Shown here one piece after another: positions 8,846-17,709 of a stretch of 64,000 nucleotides of DNA (position 1 is the first letter of the stretch; each line of letters starts with the position of its first letter). The DNA lies in the NCBI GenBank assembly GCA_029688955.1, contig JARUKZ010000005.1:109604-173603 (forward strand). Direction: 5' to 3'. The notes under the pieces were generated by a model, which saw only the letters and a list, made by a program, of their open reading frames with translations, ran no database searches and was not told the origin of the DNA. The position numbers were made by a program, and so were the translations under genes. The stretch comes from Chitinispirillales bacterium ANBcel5 (GTDB lineage: Bacteria > Fibrobacterota > Chitinivibrionia > Chitinivibrionales > Chitinispirillaceae).

Positions 8846-9165
8846 TCTTTGTAACAATCTGTAAGTAATTTGCTATACTTATCCTCAATTCCAGGTCGGG
8901 GTTGAATGAGGATATCAAAAAAGGGAGGTGTATCTATCTTATTTGTACGAAACAATTCTCTAAATATTCTCTTGATTTTGTTTCGTTTAACGGCTATTCC
9001 GATTCTCCTTGATACCAGTACTGCAAATCGGTCATAACTTAGATTGTTTTCGCTATATATAATGACAAAAGAAGGGCATTTCCATCGCTGACCTTTTTTG
9101 ATCAGCATGGATATGTCACTTCTTTTTTTTATTTTTTCTTTTGGGCCGAAAGAGAGCTTTTTCAG
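8818..9165 (-). CDS. rnpA: Ribonuclease P protein component RnpA, probable non-ATG start
   Basis: Basic protein subunit of RNase P, which matures tRNA 5' ends. The first in-frame ATG is at 9108 and would give 96 residues, but it would remove the conserved opening. The frame stays open upstream and encodes KKLSFGPKEKIKKRSDIS directly before that ATG, which matches the family N-terminus (basic, then RxxDF-like). I therefore place the start at CTG 9165, giving 115 residues. ATT at 9168 is an alternative. Both follow AGGAAG at 9177-9182. There is no ATG, GTG or TTG in frame between the preceding stop and 9108. The RNA-binding KRNKIKRIFRE motif is intact. It sits between rpmH and yidD as usual. 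Confidence 0.93.
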   Translation of the reverse strand: MKKLSFGPKEKIKKRSDISMLIKKGQRWKCPSFVIIYSENNLSYDRFAVLVSRRIGIAVKRNKIKRIFRELFRTNKIDTPPFFDILIQPRPGIEDKYSKLLTDCYKEWHQRVKKY

Positions 9166-9198
9166 AATTAAGGCATCTTCCTAAAAGGGTACCCCTTA

Positions 9199-9345
9199 TT
9201 ACATTGAATCTGAAACTGAAAGTCTTTTTCTTCCCTTTGCTCTTCTGCTCTTAATAACTTTTCTACCGTTAGCAGTTGCCATCCTTGCTCTGAAACCGTG
9301 CTTGTTTCTTCTTTTTCTGTTCGATGGCTGAAATGTTCTTTTCAT
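9199..9345 (-). CDS. rpmH: 50S ribosomal protein L34
   Basis: A 48-residue, very basic protein beginning [18 protein letters not shown] and containing the L34 signature [13 protein letters not shown]. It ends in SVSDSM. The ATG at 9345 is preceded by GGAGAG with suitable spacing. It is the first gene of the leftward rpmH-rnpA-yidD-yidC set and faces dnaA across a 191-base gap, the arrangement common at bacterial origins. The stop TAATAA is followed by a short GGGGTACCCTT palindrome before rnpA. Confidence 0.97.
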   Translation of the reverse strand: MKRTFQPSNRKRRNKHGFRARMATANGRKVIKSRRAKGRKRLSVSDSM

Positions 9346-9536
9346 GGTACTCTCCTTAAATTAAGAAAACACTAAAAATGATTTATCAGGCCATCGACTG
9401 TCAAACCTTTTATTTAATATTAGCCATTGTGCTCTGTTTCTTTTTTTCACAGGAACTATATTTAGGTTATTCTTCGGCTTTATTTTCTGATTTTTTCCAC
9501 TTTTTTCACTCAAGGCATACCTGAAAAGGATTTTAT
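9346..9536. promoter_or_regulatory. Divergent rpmH/dnaA promoter region
   Basis: 191 bases between rpmH and dnaA. On the minus strand TTGACA at 9409-9414 fits a -35 box for rpmH, but the matching -10 is weak (CATTTT-like). On the plus strand AAAAGGA at about 9525 is a Shine-Dalgarno for dnaA. Only degenerate DnaA-box-like sequence (TTTTTCCAC near 9493) is present, so the main DnaA-binding sites lie downstream of dnaA instead. Confidence 0.4.
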
Positions 9537-10898
9537 ATGCATACCCAATTATGGAATTCAATCCTTTCTCAAGTCTCAAGATCGATTGATGCTCATAGAT
9601 TCGAAACATGGTTTAGACCACTTTCTCTTCTTGAATCTGATGATCCTGAAGTAATTTCTGTTGCTGCTCCAAATCAGTTTATTGCAGATTTTTTGGATCA
9701 GCACTATAAACCTATCTTAGTAACTACAGCAAAACAGTTAAACTTCCGATTAAAGGATATTGTTTTCACAGTAGGAGAAGGTTCTAATACCCCTGCCGAT
9801 GTAGAGCCTGAAATTAAAGAGGAACCTAAAAAAGTTGCTGAACCTAAAAGCAGCACTAAAACAACTTCATATTCTTATCCTCAATTAAATAAACGCTACT
9901 CTCTTGAAACGTTTGTAGTAGGACCCAACAACGAATTTGCAAGAAGTGCTGCACTGGCTGTAGCAGAAGCTCCTGGGAAAACAAAATTTAATCCTCTTTT
10001 AATTTATGGTGGGGTTGGACTTGGAAAAACTCATCTTCTGCAGTCTATAGGAAACTACCTTGTGAGTAATTCTCCCAACACTACTGTAACCTATATTTCC
10101 TCTGAAGAGTTCTATTTGAACTTTATAGATGCCATCAAAAACAACAGCACAAAAACATTTACCTCAAAATTTCGTTCCAGTGATGTTCTCCTTATGGATG
10201 ATATTCAGTTTTTTGCCGGTAAGGAGAGCACACAGGAAGAATTCTTTTATATCTTTAATACCCTCTACCAGAATGGTAAACAAATAGTTCTTACCTCTGA
10301 TCTTCCTCCAAGTTCTCTGAGAGGACTTCAGGACAGGTTAATATCACGCTTTCAGTGGGGTTTAGCCGTTGATATTCAACCTCCTGATCTGGAAACACGA
10401 GTAGCTATATTGAAAAAAAGAGCTGAAGAGGATAATTTAGATATAACTCAGGATATTTTGTATTTCATTGCAGAACACGTTTCTTCAAACATACGAGAGC
10501 TTGAAGGGGTAGTTATTCGGCTTCTGGCATTTGCAAGTATAACCAGGAGTGATATCACTCTTGAACTGGTTAAAACTGTTCTTAAGGATTCTCTAAAAAA
10601 AGAGAAAAGAAGAGTAACAATAAATGATATAATAGAAGCAGTTGGAAATTATTATAAAGTTCCTGTTAATAATATAAGAGAAAAAAACAGAAGAAAAGAG
10701 GTGGCTTTTTCACGACAGGTTGCCATGTACATTTCTAAATCGATCACTAATAACTCTTTAAAAACTATCGGACTAAATTTTGGTGGTAGAGACCATAGTA
10801 CCGTTATTCATGCTGTAAGTCAGATTGAAAACCTTATTAAAACTGATGAAACAGTCTCAAGGGATGTTTCTTACATAATTAATACGCTCAATGAATAA
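9537..10898 (+). CDS. dnaA: Chromosomal replication initiator DnaA
   Basis: 453 residues with all four domains. Domain I (about 1-80, LWNSILSQVSRSIDAHRF) and a short Lys/Pro/Thr-rich linker are followed by the AAA+ domain with Walker A YGGVGLGKTH at 157-166 and Walker B VLLMDDIQFF. The C-terminal DNA-binding domain carries the signature GGRDHSTVIHA. DnaA-ATP binds DnaA boxes and melts the origin. Candidate boxes lie just after the gene and around dnaN. The family start is clear and has an AAAAGGA ribosome site upstream. Confidence 0.98.
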   Translation: MHTQLWNSILSQVSRSIDAHRFETWFRPLSLLESDDPEVISVAAPNQFIADFLDQHYKPILVTTAKQLNFRLKDIVFTVGEGSNTPADVEPEIKEEPKKVAEPKSSTKTTSYSYPQLNKRYSLETFVVGPNNEFARSAALAVAEAPGKTKFNPLLIYGGVGLGKTHLLQSIGNYLVSNSPNTTVTYISSEEFYLNFIDAIKNNSTKTFTSKFRSSDVLLMDDIQFFAGKESTQEEFFYIFNTLYQNGKQIVLTSDLPPSSLRGLQDRLISRFQWGLAVDIQPPDLETRVAILKKRAEEDNLDITQDILYFIAEHVSSNIRELEGVVIRLLAFASITRSDITLELVKTVLKDSLKKEKRRVTINDIIEAVGNYYKVPVNNIREKNRRKEVAFSRQVAMYISKSITNNSLKTIGLNFGGRDHSTVIHAVSQIENLIKTDETVSRDVSYIINTLNE

Positions 10899-11164
10899 AC
10901 ATCTTATCCTCTTAATAAAATGTGGATAAGTATTGATAAGCAGTTGTTGAACAAGTTATCAAAAGATACAGTTTAGTTTAGTCTTATTTTATTAACATAT
11001 TATTTTATAGATAATTCAATAACTTAGATAGTTATGATCAGTTATCCACAGCTCTATATACTATTACTTATTATTATTTTATTAATTAATAATAGAAATA
11101 TCTTTATGTATGAATTAAATTGTAAAACAGTACTTAATTTAAACACTTCAGGATGGTGAGCAAT
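10899..11164. other. Candidate oriC between dnaA and dnaN
   Basis: The gap holds two perfect DnaA boxes, TGTGGATAA at 10921-10929 and TTATCCACA at 11042-11050, plus near-matches such as TTATCAAAA and GTTGAACAA. Between and after them is a very AT-rich stretch (about 10970-11130, with runs like TTATTATTATTTTATTAATT) that could be the unwinding element. Position next to dnaA and at the change of gene direction supports origin function. Confidence 0.75.
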
Positions 11165-12313
11165 ATGTCTGTACTTATTCAGAAAAAAGATCTTCTGGAT
11201 CTTATGCAAAAAGCTTTTCCTTTAATTCCAACTAAAAGCTCTCTGCAAATTCTTTCAAATTTTAAAATTAGCTATATTGATTCAAAACTTGAAATATCAG
11301 CTACAGATCTTGATCATTCAATGAAAGTATTTGCTCCCGCAGAAGGAGAAGCTCCTTTTGATATAACCGTTAATGCACGAAAAATATTTGAAATTGTTCG
11401 GGAGCTTCCTGATGGAATAGTAAGTATGGAAATAGATGAAACTGTACTTATACTTGAAAGTGAAAGAGGATTTTCCTGTAAAATAGCAGGTGCAGATTCT
11501 CAGGACTTCCCAGGATTTCCGGAAAATGATTCAGATAACAGTTTTCACATTAAAAGCTCATCGATTTGTGAAATAATTTCCAAAAGTTCTTTTGCTGTAG
11601 CTAAAGATGAATCGAGAGCAGCACTGTGTGGTATATTGTGGGAAATCTTCTCAGACAAAACTGGTATGGTTTCAACTGATGGTCATCGTCTTGGAAGTTC
11701 TTTTCTAAACGTTAATTTGCCGGTTGAAGATGGAATTAGTGGAATACTATCACCAAGAAGCGTAAGCAGCCTGTCTCGAATCTTAAATGCTAAATCTGAA
11801 GATATGATTGATGTTATTCTGGGTGATAAGTATGTGACATTTCAATCTCCTGATTTTATAATGTGTTCTAAATTAATTGAAGGTACATATCCTGACTACA
11901 CCAAGGTTATACCAAAAAACAATCCTAAAGAAGCCGTAGTGGACAGAGTGATGCTGCTTAATGCAGTAAAAAGGGTTTCGGTACTTTCAAATCAAAAAAC
12001 TCACCTCGTAAAATTTACCTTCAAAAACGGTATGGTGGAAATAGTGGTTCTCAACCGCGAAATTGGTGGAGAAGCTCGTGATTCAATTCCAATCGAATAT
12101 GAAGGGGATGATCATGTGGTAGGATTCAACGGCCAATATTTCACCGAAATTCTCGATATAATAGAAACACCAAAAATCAGAATAGAGATGAATACACAAA
12201 TTAGTGCCTGTCTTCTCTTTCCTGTTTATGAAAAAGAGGAAGAACAGAAAAAAAGTGATGATCTTTTTCTTATCATGCCATTGAGAATTATGGAAGAAGT
12301 GCTTGCTACCTAA
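11165..12313 (+). CDS. dnaN: DNA polymerase III beta subunit (sliding clamp)
   Basis: The start is placed at the ATG at 11165 (MSVLIQKKDLLDLMQ) because GGTGAG lies 5-6 bases upstream. An ATG at 11153 has no usable ribosome site. The product is 382 residues, the normal length for the three-domain clamp. Conserved segments include the first-domain ATDLDHSM, the second-domain STDGHRLG, and the C-terminal LLFPVYE-to-LIMPLRI stretch. As a dimer it rings DNA and tethers polymerase III and other clamp users. It is flanked by DnaA boxes on both sides. Confidence 0.97.
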   Translation: MSVLIQKKDLLDLMQKAFPLIPTKSSLQILSNFKISYIDSKLEISATDLDHSMKVFAPAEGEAPFDITVNARKIFEIVRELPDGIVSMEIDETVLILESERGFSCKIAGADSQDFPGFPENDSDNSFHIKSSSICEIISKSSFAVAKDESRAALCGILWEIFSDKTGMVSTDGHRLGSSFLNVNLPVEDGISGILSPRSVSSLSRILNAKSEDMIDVILGDKYVTFQSPDFIMCSKLIEGTYPDYTKVIPKNNPKEAVVDRVMLLNAVKRVSVLSNQKTHLVKFTFKNGMVEIVVLNREIGGEARDSIPIEYEGDDHVVGFNGQYFTEILDIIETPKIRIEMNTQISACLLFPVYEKEEEQKKSDDLFLIMPLRIMEEVLAT

Positions 12314-12341
12314 AAAAGTATAAAAAGTAATGGTACGCGGG

Positions 12342-12378
12342 GCCGGTTGAGACACTACGTTCTTGATCGGCTTTTTTT
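12342..12378 (+). terminator. Rho-independent terminator of dnaN
   Basis: GCCGGTTGAGA pairs with TTCTTGATCGGC over about 11 positions (three are G-T pairs) around a 7-base loop, and is followed by seven T residues. It starts 29 bases after the dnaN stop and separates dnaN from the downstream DnaA-box cluster. Confidence 0.75.
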
Positions 12379-12425
12379 ATACCTAAAAAAATAAAAAGAT
12401 GTTAACATCTATATTGATAAGTTAT

Positions 12426-12560
12426 GTTGAAATGTGGATAACTTATTAATCTGCTCACTTATAAACATTATACCTGTTGAAATGTGGATAAGTTGTGAAA
12501 AATGTAGGTGTAAAAAGTGTATATCTTTTGATTTTCCTTGTAATTAACATGTTATCCACA
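12426..12560. other. Second DnaA-box cluster downstream of dnaN
   Basis: The 16-base direct repeat GTTGAAATGTGGATAA occurs at 12426-12441 and 12476-12491, exactly 50 bases apart. Each copy contains a perfect DnaA box (12433-12441 and 12483-12491). A third perfect box, TTATCCACA, is at 12552-12560 inside the next gene, and a fourth at 13052-13060. Such density is not expected by chance. The cluster may be the second half of a bipartite origin or a DnaA-titration or regulatory site. Confidence 0.7.
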
Positions 12561-13613
12561 TGTTATGCAACTTCTGTTAAAAACTTCACCTATTATCCCA
12601 GTTCACCTACTGTTTTTTATGATCCCTCAAAGATATCTCTCCAAAAAGGAATACCAACAATCCTTGAAATTGAATATATCTCTGAAAATGAGTGGAATTT
12701 AAGAGGTGCATTATCTAAATCCTTTGAAAATAAAGGCTACTCAGTAGGGTATGAATATTTAAAAGATGTTGGTACACACAGAATTATATCAGGATTCAAT
12801 CACAAAGAAAACAACTTTTTAATAGGTTCTGCTTTTAGTATTTATTATGACTTAAATGGTAATACTTCCCTTGCTTTAGATTTAGCGCTGGCAACTATTT
12901 TAAATGAATATTCTATTTCTCTTATTTATAAAAATGTTTATGTGTATGAGCCATTTTTAGAAACCAATCCCTCACTTTTTCTTCGTTTCACTGGTCCAAT
13001 CAACTTTTTAAACCAAAGTCTGTTTATTGAAAGTGGCCCGTTTCTTAAAAATGTGGATAACTTCTCAAACCCAGGGCTGTATTTGTGCTTGTCTTACTTA
13101 TCCATGAATTTTCCACTATCAGTTTCTTCGGGTTTTTATCTAGTAAGAAACAGCAGATCAGAATATTCCACAGAATTTAGTATCACAGCATCTTTTTATT
13201 TAGATTACAGAAATTTGGTGACTGGTATACGGACAGGGTATGTGGTTTCAGAAAAAGACAGATATGTAGGATCATTTTATGTTAATCCTACTAAAAATAA
13301 GGATAGAAAAGCACCTTTAATCGATATAGAAGTAAGAAGAGATTCTGTAGCCGGTTTCTATTTTGGTTTGTCTGCAAGTGATAAGGGAGGCAGTGGTGTT
13401 AAAAATTGGGTATTAGCTATCTCTGAAAGACCCTCTGTTAGGGCTCAGGCAGTTAGAATGTTTTCTGGTGGCTCAATTCCTCCTTCAGTAGTTTATTGGG
13501 ATGGGAAAGACTCGACAGGGACATTTAGAGCAAATGAGACTCTGTATGCCAGATTTGTAGTAACAGATAATTCTAATAACATAGCAGCTACAGAGTGGTT
13601 GAAGGTTAGGTGA
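12495..13613 (+). CDS. Exported barrel-like protein with FlgD-like C-terminus, function unknown
   Basis: 372 residues. An N-terminal signal peptide (VYLLIFLVINMLSTCYA) is followed by many short amphipathic strands with aromatic ends, as in an outer-membrane barrel. The last ~90 residues contain SGVKNWVLAISERPSV, then YWDGKDSTGTFRANETLYAR and FVVTDNSNNIA, the pattern of FlgD-type Ig domains found at the end of secreted Fibrobacterota proteins. No enzyme motif was seen. The first codons overlap the DnaA-box cluster, with one box inside the signal-peptide region and another at 13052, so its 5' end is constrained by origin function. Expression might be DnaA-responsive; this is inference. Confidence 0.75.
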   Translation: MKNVGVKSVYLLIFLVINMLSTCYATSVKNFTYYPSSPTVFYDPSKISLQKGIPTILEIEYISENEWNLRGALSKSFENKGYSVGYEYLKDVGTHRIISGFNHKENNFLIGSAFSIYYDLNGNTSLALDLALATILNEYSISLIYKNVYVYEPFLETNPSLFLRFTGPINFLNQSLFIESGPFLKNVDNFSNPGLYLCLSYLSMNFPLSVSSGFYLVRNSRSEYSTEFSITASFYLDYRNLVTGIRTGYVVSEKDRYVGSFYVNPTKNKDRKAPLIDIEVRRDSVAGFYFGLSASDKGGSGVKNWVLAISERPSVRAQAVRMFSGGSIPPSVVYWDGKDSTGTFRANETLYARFVVTDNSNNIAATEWLKVR

Positions 13614-13818
13614 CATTGTTATTTCTACTGAAACTCTCCTCTATCACCACTTTCTTTAATCGAATAAAAAATGGTGCAGGTACGATATGACTATAGCAGG
13701 TCTGTGGAAGTATGGATAGATGTAATACTATTTTGTGAAAAAAGAAAAAAGAAGCTTGTAGCTACTAAAAACTAATGATATATAGAAATAATTAGAATGA
13801 GCGTACTAAACAATACTC

Positions 13819-14694
13819 TTACTTAAGAATAACTTTTGAAGCAACAGGGTAATGATCCGAGGGATATTTTCCCTTATAACTGATCCTGTTAATAACAGAC
13901 TCTATAATAGTGCTGTTTTTTGATGTGAAAATATAATCAAGTTTAGGGCCAAATTTGTTTCCCCAGAACATATGAAAAGTAGTACCTGAGGCTTTTTTAT
14001 GAACAGATCTAAATGAATCATTTAGAGGGTAAGGATTAATCATATTTCTTTCTTTGTTTCCAAACCTTACATTTTCACCCTTCATATATCTGATTATGGG
14101 GTTATTCTCTCCCACATTAAAATCACCCATTACGATTACAGGGATTTTATTTTTTGAATGAATTTCTATATGTTTGCTTAGTAGCTCCATGCTTTTCCAC
14201 CTGGACTGAGAAGAACGGTGGTCTAAATGAACATTATAGACGAGAAAGTTTTTTTTTGTCTCTTTTTCGATAAATTGTACCCACGAACAGATTCTTGGCA
14301 TCTTGGCTCCCCAATCTTTTGACCCGGGAACACTTGGAGTAGTTGAGAACCAAAAAGTACCGGATTTTGCTATTTTGAATCGATCTGTTCTGTAGAGGAT
14401 CGAAGAGTGTTCGCCTGAGTCTTTCCCATCATCTCTCCCCAAGCCTGAAGAACCATATTTATGCATCTCTTTTCTGATTTCTTCAAGCTGAAAATTCAGA
14501 GCTTCCTGAAGTCCAATTATATCCCAATGATTGTCTTTAAGAATGTTCATCACAAGCTCTCTTCTATGAGACCAGCTATTTTTTCCATCCTTAGCTGTTC
14601 CATATCTGATATTGAAGCTCATTACATTAAGATCAATTCCTTGAATAGCAGGTTTGGGATTGTTGTTAAATTTAGAATATATGGTATTAATCAT
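13819..14694 (-). CDS. Endonuclease/exonuclease/phosphatase (EEP) family hydrolase
   Basis: 291 residues. The metal-dependent EEP fold is clear from its ordered motifs: LNVMSFNIRYG near residue 22, the catalytic-Glu motif DIIGLQEA, the Asp/Asn motif VMGDFNVGEN, and the C-terminal SDHYPV with the catalytic His. Relatives hydrolyse phosphodiesters in DNA, RNA, lipids or phosphoinositides, so the substrate cannot be told. There is no signal peptide, so the enzyme is probably cytoplasmic. It is monocistronic, with short gaps on both sides and convergent to the preceding gene. Confidence 0.88.
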   Translation of the reverse strand: MINTIYSKFNNNPKPAIQGIDLNVMSFNIRYGTAKDGKNSWSHRRELVMNILKDNHWDIIGLQEALNFQLEEIRKEMHKYGSSGLGRDDGKDSGEHSSILYRTDRFKIAKSGTFWFSTTPSVPGSKDWGAKMPRICSWVQFIEKETKKNFLVYNVHLDHRSSQSRWKSMELLSKHIEIHSKNKIPVIVMGDFNVGENNPIIRYMKGENVRFGNKERNMINPYPLNDSFRSVHKKASGTTFHMFWGNKFGPKLDYIFTSKNSTIIESVINRISYKGKYPSDHYPVASKVILK

Positions 14695-15047
14695 AGGTTT
14701 TTATTATCTGTGCGGTAGAGATTACGGTGACTATGGTTACATTTCATGGACCGGATAATTAGTTTTAAGGCTTGAAAAATTGCAGGTAAAAATGTAAAAT
14801 TGAGTTTTTTTATTACGAGGATTAAAGGATAACTTTGGCCTGAAAGTTTCAGGTACATTTTAAGTTATCGAATTTATAAAAAAAGGATGTTTAAGAGAAA
14901 TTATTTTTTGAACAGGGTGTTAGGTTCGATTTTCCTAAAGGAATGCATTATATTTAATTAAGCTTATTTTTTCCCTTTTACTCATTTTCAGGTACATTTA
15001 TCAGCGATTTAGTTACACTGTTTAACTAAAACTTTTGAGGGGATTGC
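14695..15047. other. Intergenic region before glycogen phosphorylase
   Basis: 353 AT-rich bases with no convincing gene. It holds a 14-base direct repeat, TTTCAGGTACATTT, at 14847-14860 and 14986-14999, which could be a pair of protein-binding sites controlling the downstream gene. AGGGG at about 15038 is the ribosome site for the phosphorylase. No clear -35/-10 pair was identified. Confidence 0.4.
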
Positions 15048-17579
15048 ATGGTAGAAAAAATATCGGGAAGTATCAAAAACTCTAAAGAAAAAAAGTCGAT
15101 TCATGATTGGGATATCAGGTTTAAGGGAATGACTGCAGAAGATATCCGTAGTGCCTTTTTAAACAATCTTGAGTACAGCATTGCCAAAGATCGCTATTCT
15201 GTGAATACCTATGATGAGTTTTTGAGCTTATGTTACTCAGTCAGAGAGCGGATTATAGAACGGTGGATAAAGAGTCGTCAAAAGTATCATGGAGATAATG
15301 TGAAGAGGGTTTATTACCTTTCCATGGAATTTTTAATGGGACGACTTCTTGGTGATAATATTATGAATCTTCAGCTCACGGAATCCTGTGAAAAAGCCAT
15401 GAAGGATTTAGATCTGAATATTGAAGAACTACTTGATCAGGAACATGACGCTGGATTAGGTAATGGTGGTCTTGGAAGACTTGCTGCCTGTTACCTCGAT
15501 TCCATGGCTACTCTTAGGCTTCCCTCAGTCGGTTATGGAATACGTTATGATTTTGGAATTTTTAATCAGAAAATTCAGGATGGCTATCAACACGAAACTC
15601 CAGAGCAGTGGTTACAGCTTAGAAATCCCTGGGAGATTGAGCGTCCAGAGTATAAAGTGACTATAAAGTATTACGGAAAGGTTATGTATTACCGGGAACC
15701 AAATGGTCATCTTCAGGTTAATTGGATAGATACCGAGGATGTCATTGCTCTTCCCTACGATATGCCGATACCGGGGTATGGAGTAAATAACGTAAATACA
15801 TTACGACTGTGGTCAGCCCGGAGTGCAGAGGAATTTAATCTTCAATTTTTCAATAACGGAGATTACATTGGGGCATGTCAGGATAAACTCAACAGCGAAA
15901 ATATCTCTAAAGTTCTTTATCCAAATGATAATAATATCTCTGGACGGGAACTTCGGTTAAAACAACAGTACTTTTTCTCCTCTGCTTCACTGCAGGACAT
16001 AATAAGAAGATTTCTTCAATCTAATAGTGATTTCACCAAATTTCCCGAAAAAGTATCTATTCAACTGAATGATACTCATCCAGCTATTTCTATTGTTGAA
16101 CTTATGCGACTTCTTCTTGATGAACACAAGCTTGGCTGGGATGAAGCCTGGGATATTGTTACACGTACCTTTGCTTATACCAATCATACACTCATGCCAG
16201 AAGCGCTTGAAAAGTGGTCGGTGGGACTGATGAAGCACTTACTGCCGCGTCTAATGGAAATTATTTACGAGATAAACCATCGCTTTTTACGTCAGGTTTC
16301 GTATAAATTTCCCGGGGATACGGATCGTATGGCAAGAATGTCTATCATCGAAGAGGGCGCTGAGCAACAGGTTAGAATGGCCTATCTTGGCATAGTAGGA
16401 AGTCACTCAGTTAATGGAGTATCTGCCTTACATACCAAACTTCTTACAAGCGGACTGGTTAAGGATTTTCATGAACTATGGCCTGCAAAGTTTAATAATA
16501 AAACAAACGGGATTACACAGCGACGCTGGTTATATAAATCTAATCCTTCTCTTCGTGATCTTATTTCAAAGCGAATCGGTGATGGTTGGGTAACTGATCT
16601 TAAACAATTACGAAAGCTTGAATCGTATGCTGATGATCCTGAGTTTCATGAAGCATGGAGAAAAGCAAAACAAAACAGTAAAGACAGATTTGTAGAGAAG
16701 CTGCGTAAATGGGAAGGACTCAGAATTGATCCCAATATGATGTTTGATGTGCAGGTAAAAAGAATACATGAATATAAGCGTCAGCTGTTAAATATTCTTC
16801 ACTGTATTCATCTGTATCAACAGATTAAAGATGGCAAAACAGAAAGCTTTGTTCCAAGAACTGTTATGTTTGCAGGAAAAGCAGCTCCGGGATATTATAT
16901 GGCGAAACTGATAATAAAATTTATAAATGATGTAGCGTCAGTGATAAACCATGATCCCGAAGCAAGAGGACTTCTTGAGGTACATTTCCTTCCTAACTAC
17001 AGAGTATCACTTGCTGAATACGTGATTCCTGCCGCCGATTTATCAGAACAGATCTCAACCGCGGGAACCGAAGCAAGTGGAACTGGTAATATGAAATTTG
17101 CCCTCAACGGTGCATTAACCATCGGGACTATGGATGGTGCAAATGTTGAGATGTGTGAAGAGATGGGTGAAGAGAATATGTTCATATTTGGTCTTCGTAC
17201 AAATGAAGTAGAAAAACTTAAAACCGAAGGCTACAACCCTTGGGATTATCATAATAACAGCCCTGATCTCCAAAGAGTTATGGGACTGATTTCAAGTGGA
17301 TTTTTCTCTCCTGAAGATCCTCACCTATTTGCTCCAATCTATGAAAGTATTCTTCACCATGGTGATAAATACATGATAATGGCAGATTTTGATGCCTATG
17401 TGAAGTGTCAGGAAGAAGTAGCAAGAGTATACAGAGATGATCAGAAAACATGGACCAGAAAATCTATCCTTAATGTAGCAAGTATGGGTAAATTTTCATC
17501 GGACCGTTCAATTAGTGATTATGCTAACGATATATGGCATGTCGAACCTGTAGATGTAAAACTTGATGGTAGAAAATAA
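15048..17579 (+). CDS. glgP: Glycogen/starch alpha-glucan phosphorylase
   Basis: 843 residues, the standard length of the GT35 phosphorylase family. It releases glucose-1-phosphate from storage alpha-glucan using pyridoxal phosphate. Visible landmarks include YYLSMEFLMGRLL near the N-terminus, GNGGLGRLAACYLDS, the FDVQVKRIHEYKRQ segment, and the cofactor motif EASGTGNMKFALNGALTIGT whose Lys binds PLP. The ATG at 15048 follows AGGGG. The gene stands alone, ended by its own terminator at 17598. Glycogen storage is typical of Fibrobacter relatives. Confidence 0.97.
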   Translation: MVEKISGSIKNSKEKKSIHDWDIRFKGMTAEDIRSAFLNNLEYSIAKDRYSVNTYDEFLSLCYSVRERIIERWIKSRQKYHGDNVKRVYYLSMEFLMGRLLGDNIMNLQLTESCEKAMKDLDLNIEELLDQEHDAGLGNGGLGRLAACYLDSMATLRLPSVGYGIRYDFGIFNQKIQDGYQHETPEQWLQLRNPWEIERPEYKVTIKYYGKVMYYREPNGHLQVNWIDTEDVIALPYDMPIPGYGVNNVNTLRLWSARSAEEFNLQFFNNGDYIGACQDKLNSENISKVLYPNDNNISGRELRLKQQYFFSSASLQDIIRRFLQSNSDFTKFPEKVSIQLNDTHPAISIVELMRLLLDEHKLGWDEAWDIVTRTFAYTNHTLMPEALEKWSVGLMKHLLPRLMEIIYEINHRFLRQVSYKFPGDTDRMARMSIIEEGAEQQVRMAYLGIVGSHSVNGVSALHTKLLTSGLVKDFHELWPAKFNNKTNGITQRRWLYKSNPSLRDLISKRIGDGWVTDLKQLRKLESYADDPEFHEAWRKAKQNSKDRFVEKLRKWEGLRIDPNMMFDVQVKRIHEYKRQLLNILHCIHLYQQIKDGKTESFVPRTVMFAGKAAPGYYMAKLIIKFINDVASVINHDPEARGLLEVHFLPNYRVSLAEYVIPAADLSEQISTAGTEASGTGNMKFALNGALTIGTMDGANVEMCEEMGEENMFIFGLRTNEVEKLKTEGYNPWDYHNNSPDLQRVMGLISSGFFSPEDPHLFAPIYESILHHGDKYMIMADFDAYVKCQEEVARVYRDDQKTWTRKSILNVASMGKFSSDRSISDYANDIWHVEPVDVKLDGRK

Positions 17580-17597
17580 ATAGTTTAATAATTTGAT

Positions 17598-17629
17598 AAA
17601 AGGGGCAGGTTTTATTAGCCCCTTTTTTT
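17598..17629 (+). terminator. Terminator of glycogen phosphorylase
   Basis: AAAAGGGGC pairs with GCCCCTTTT around an 11-base loop and runs into a T tract, 18 bases past the glgP stop. Confidence 0.88.
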
Positions 17630-17642
17630 ATGGTGTTGAAAT

Positions 17643-17672
17643 AAAAAAGCTCCTAATCGAAAGATTAGGAGC
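17643..17672 (-). terminator. Terminator of the KamA-family gene
   Basis: A perfect 10-base stem, GCTCCTAATC with GATTAGGAGC, encloses a 4-base loop. On the minus strand it is followed by TTTTTTAT, so it ends the leftward transcript from 17710-19527. It lies back-to-back with the glgP terminator. Confidence 0.88.
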
Positions 17673-17709
17673 TTATATCCTGAACTAAACTGATTGAACA
17701 ATACGGATT

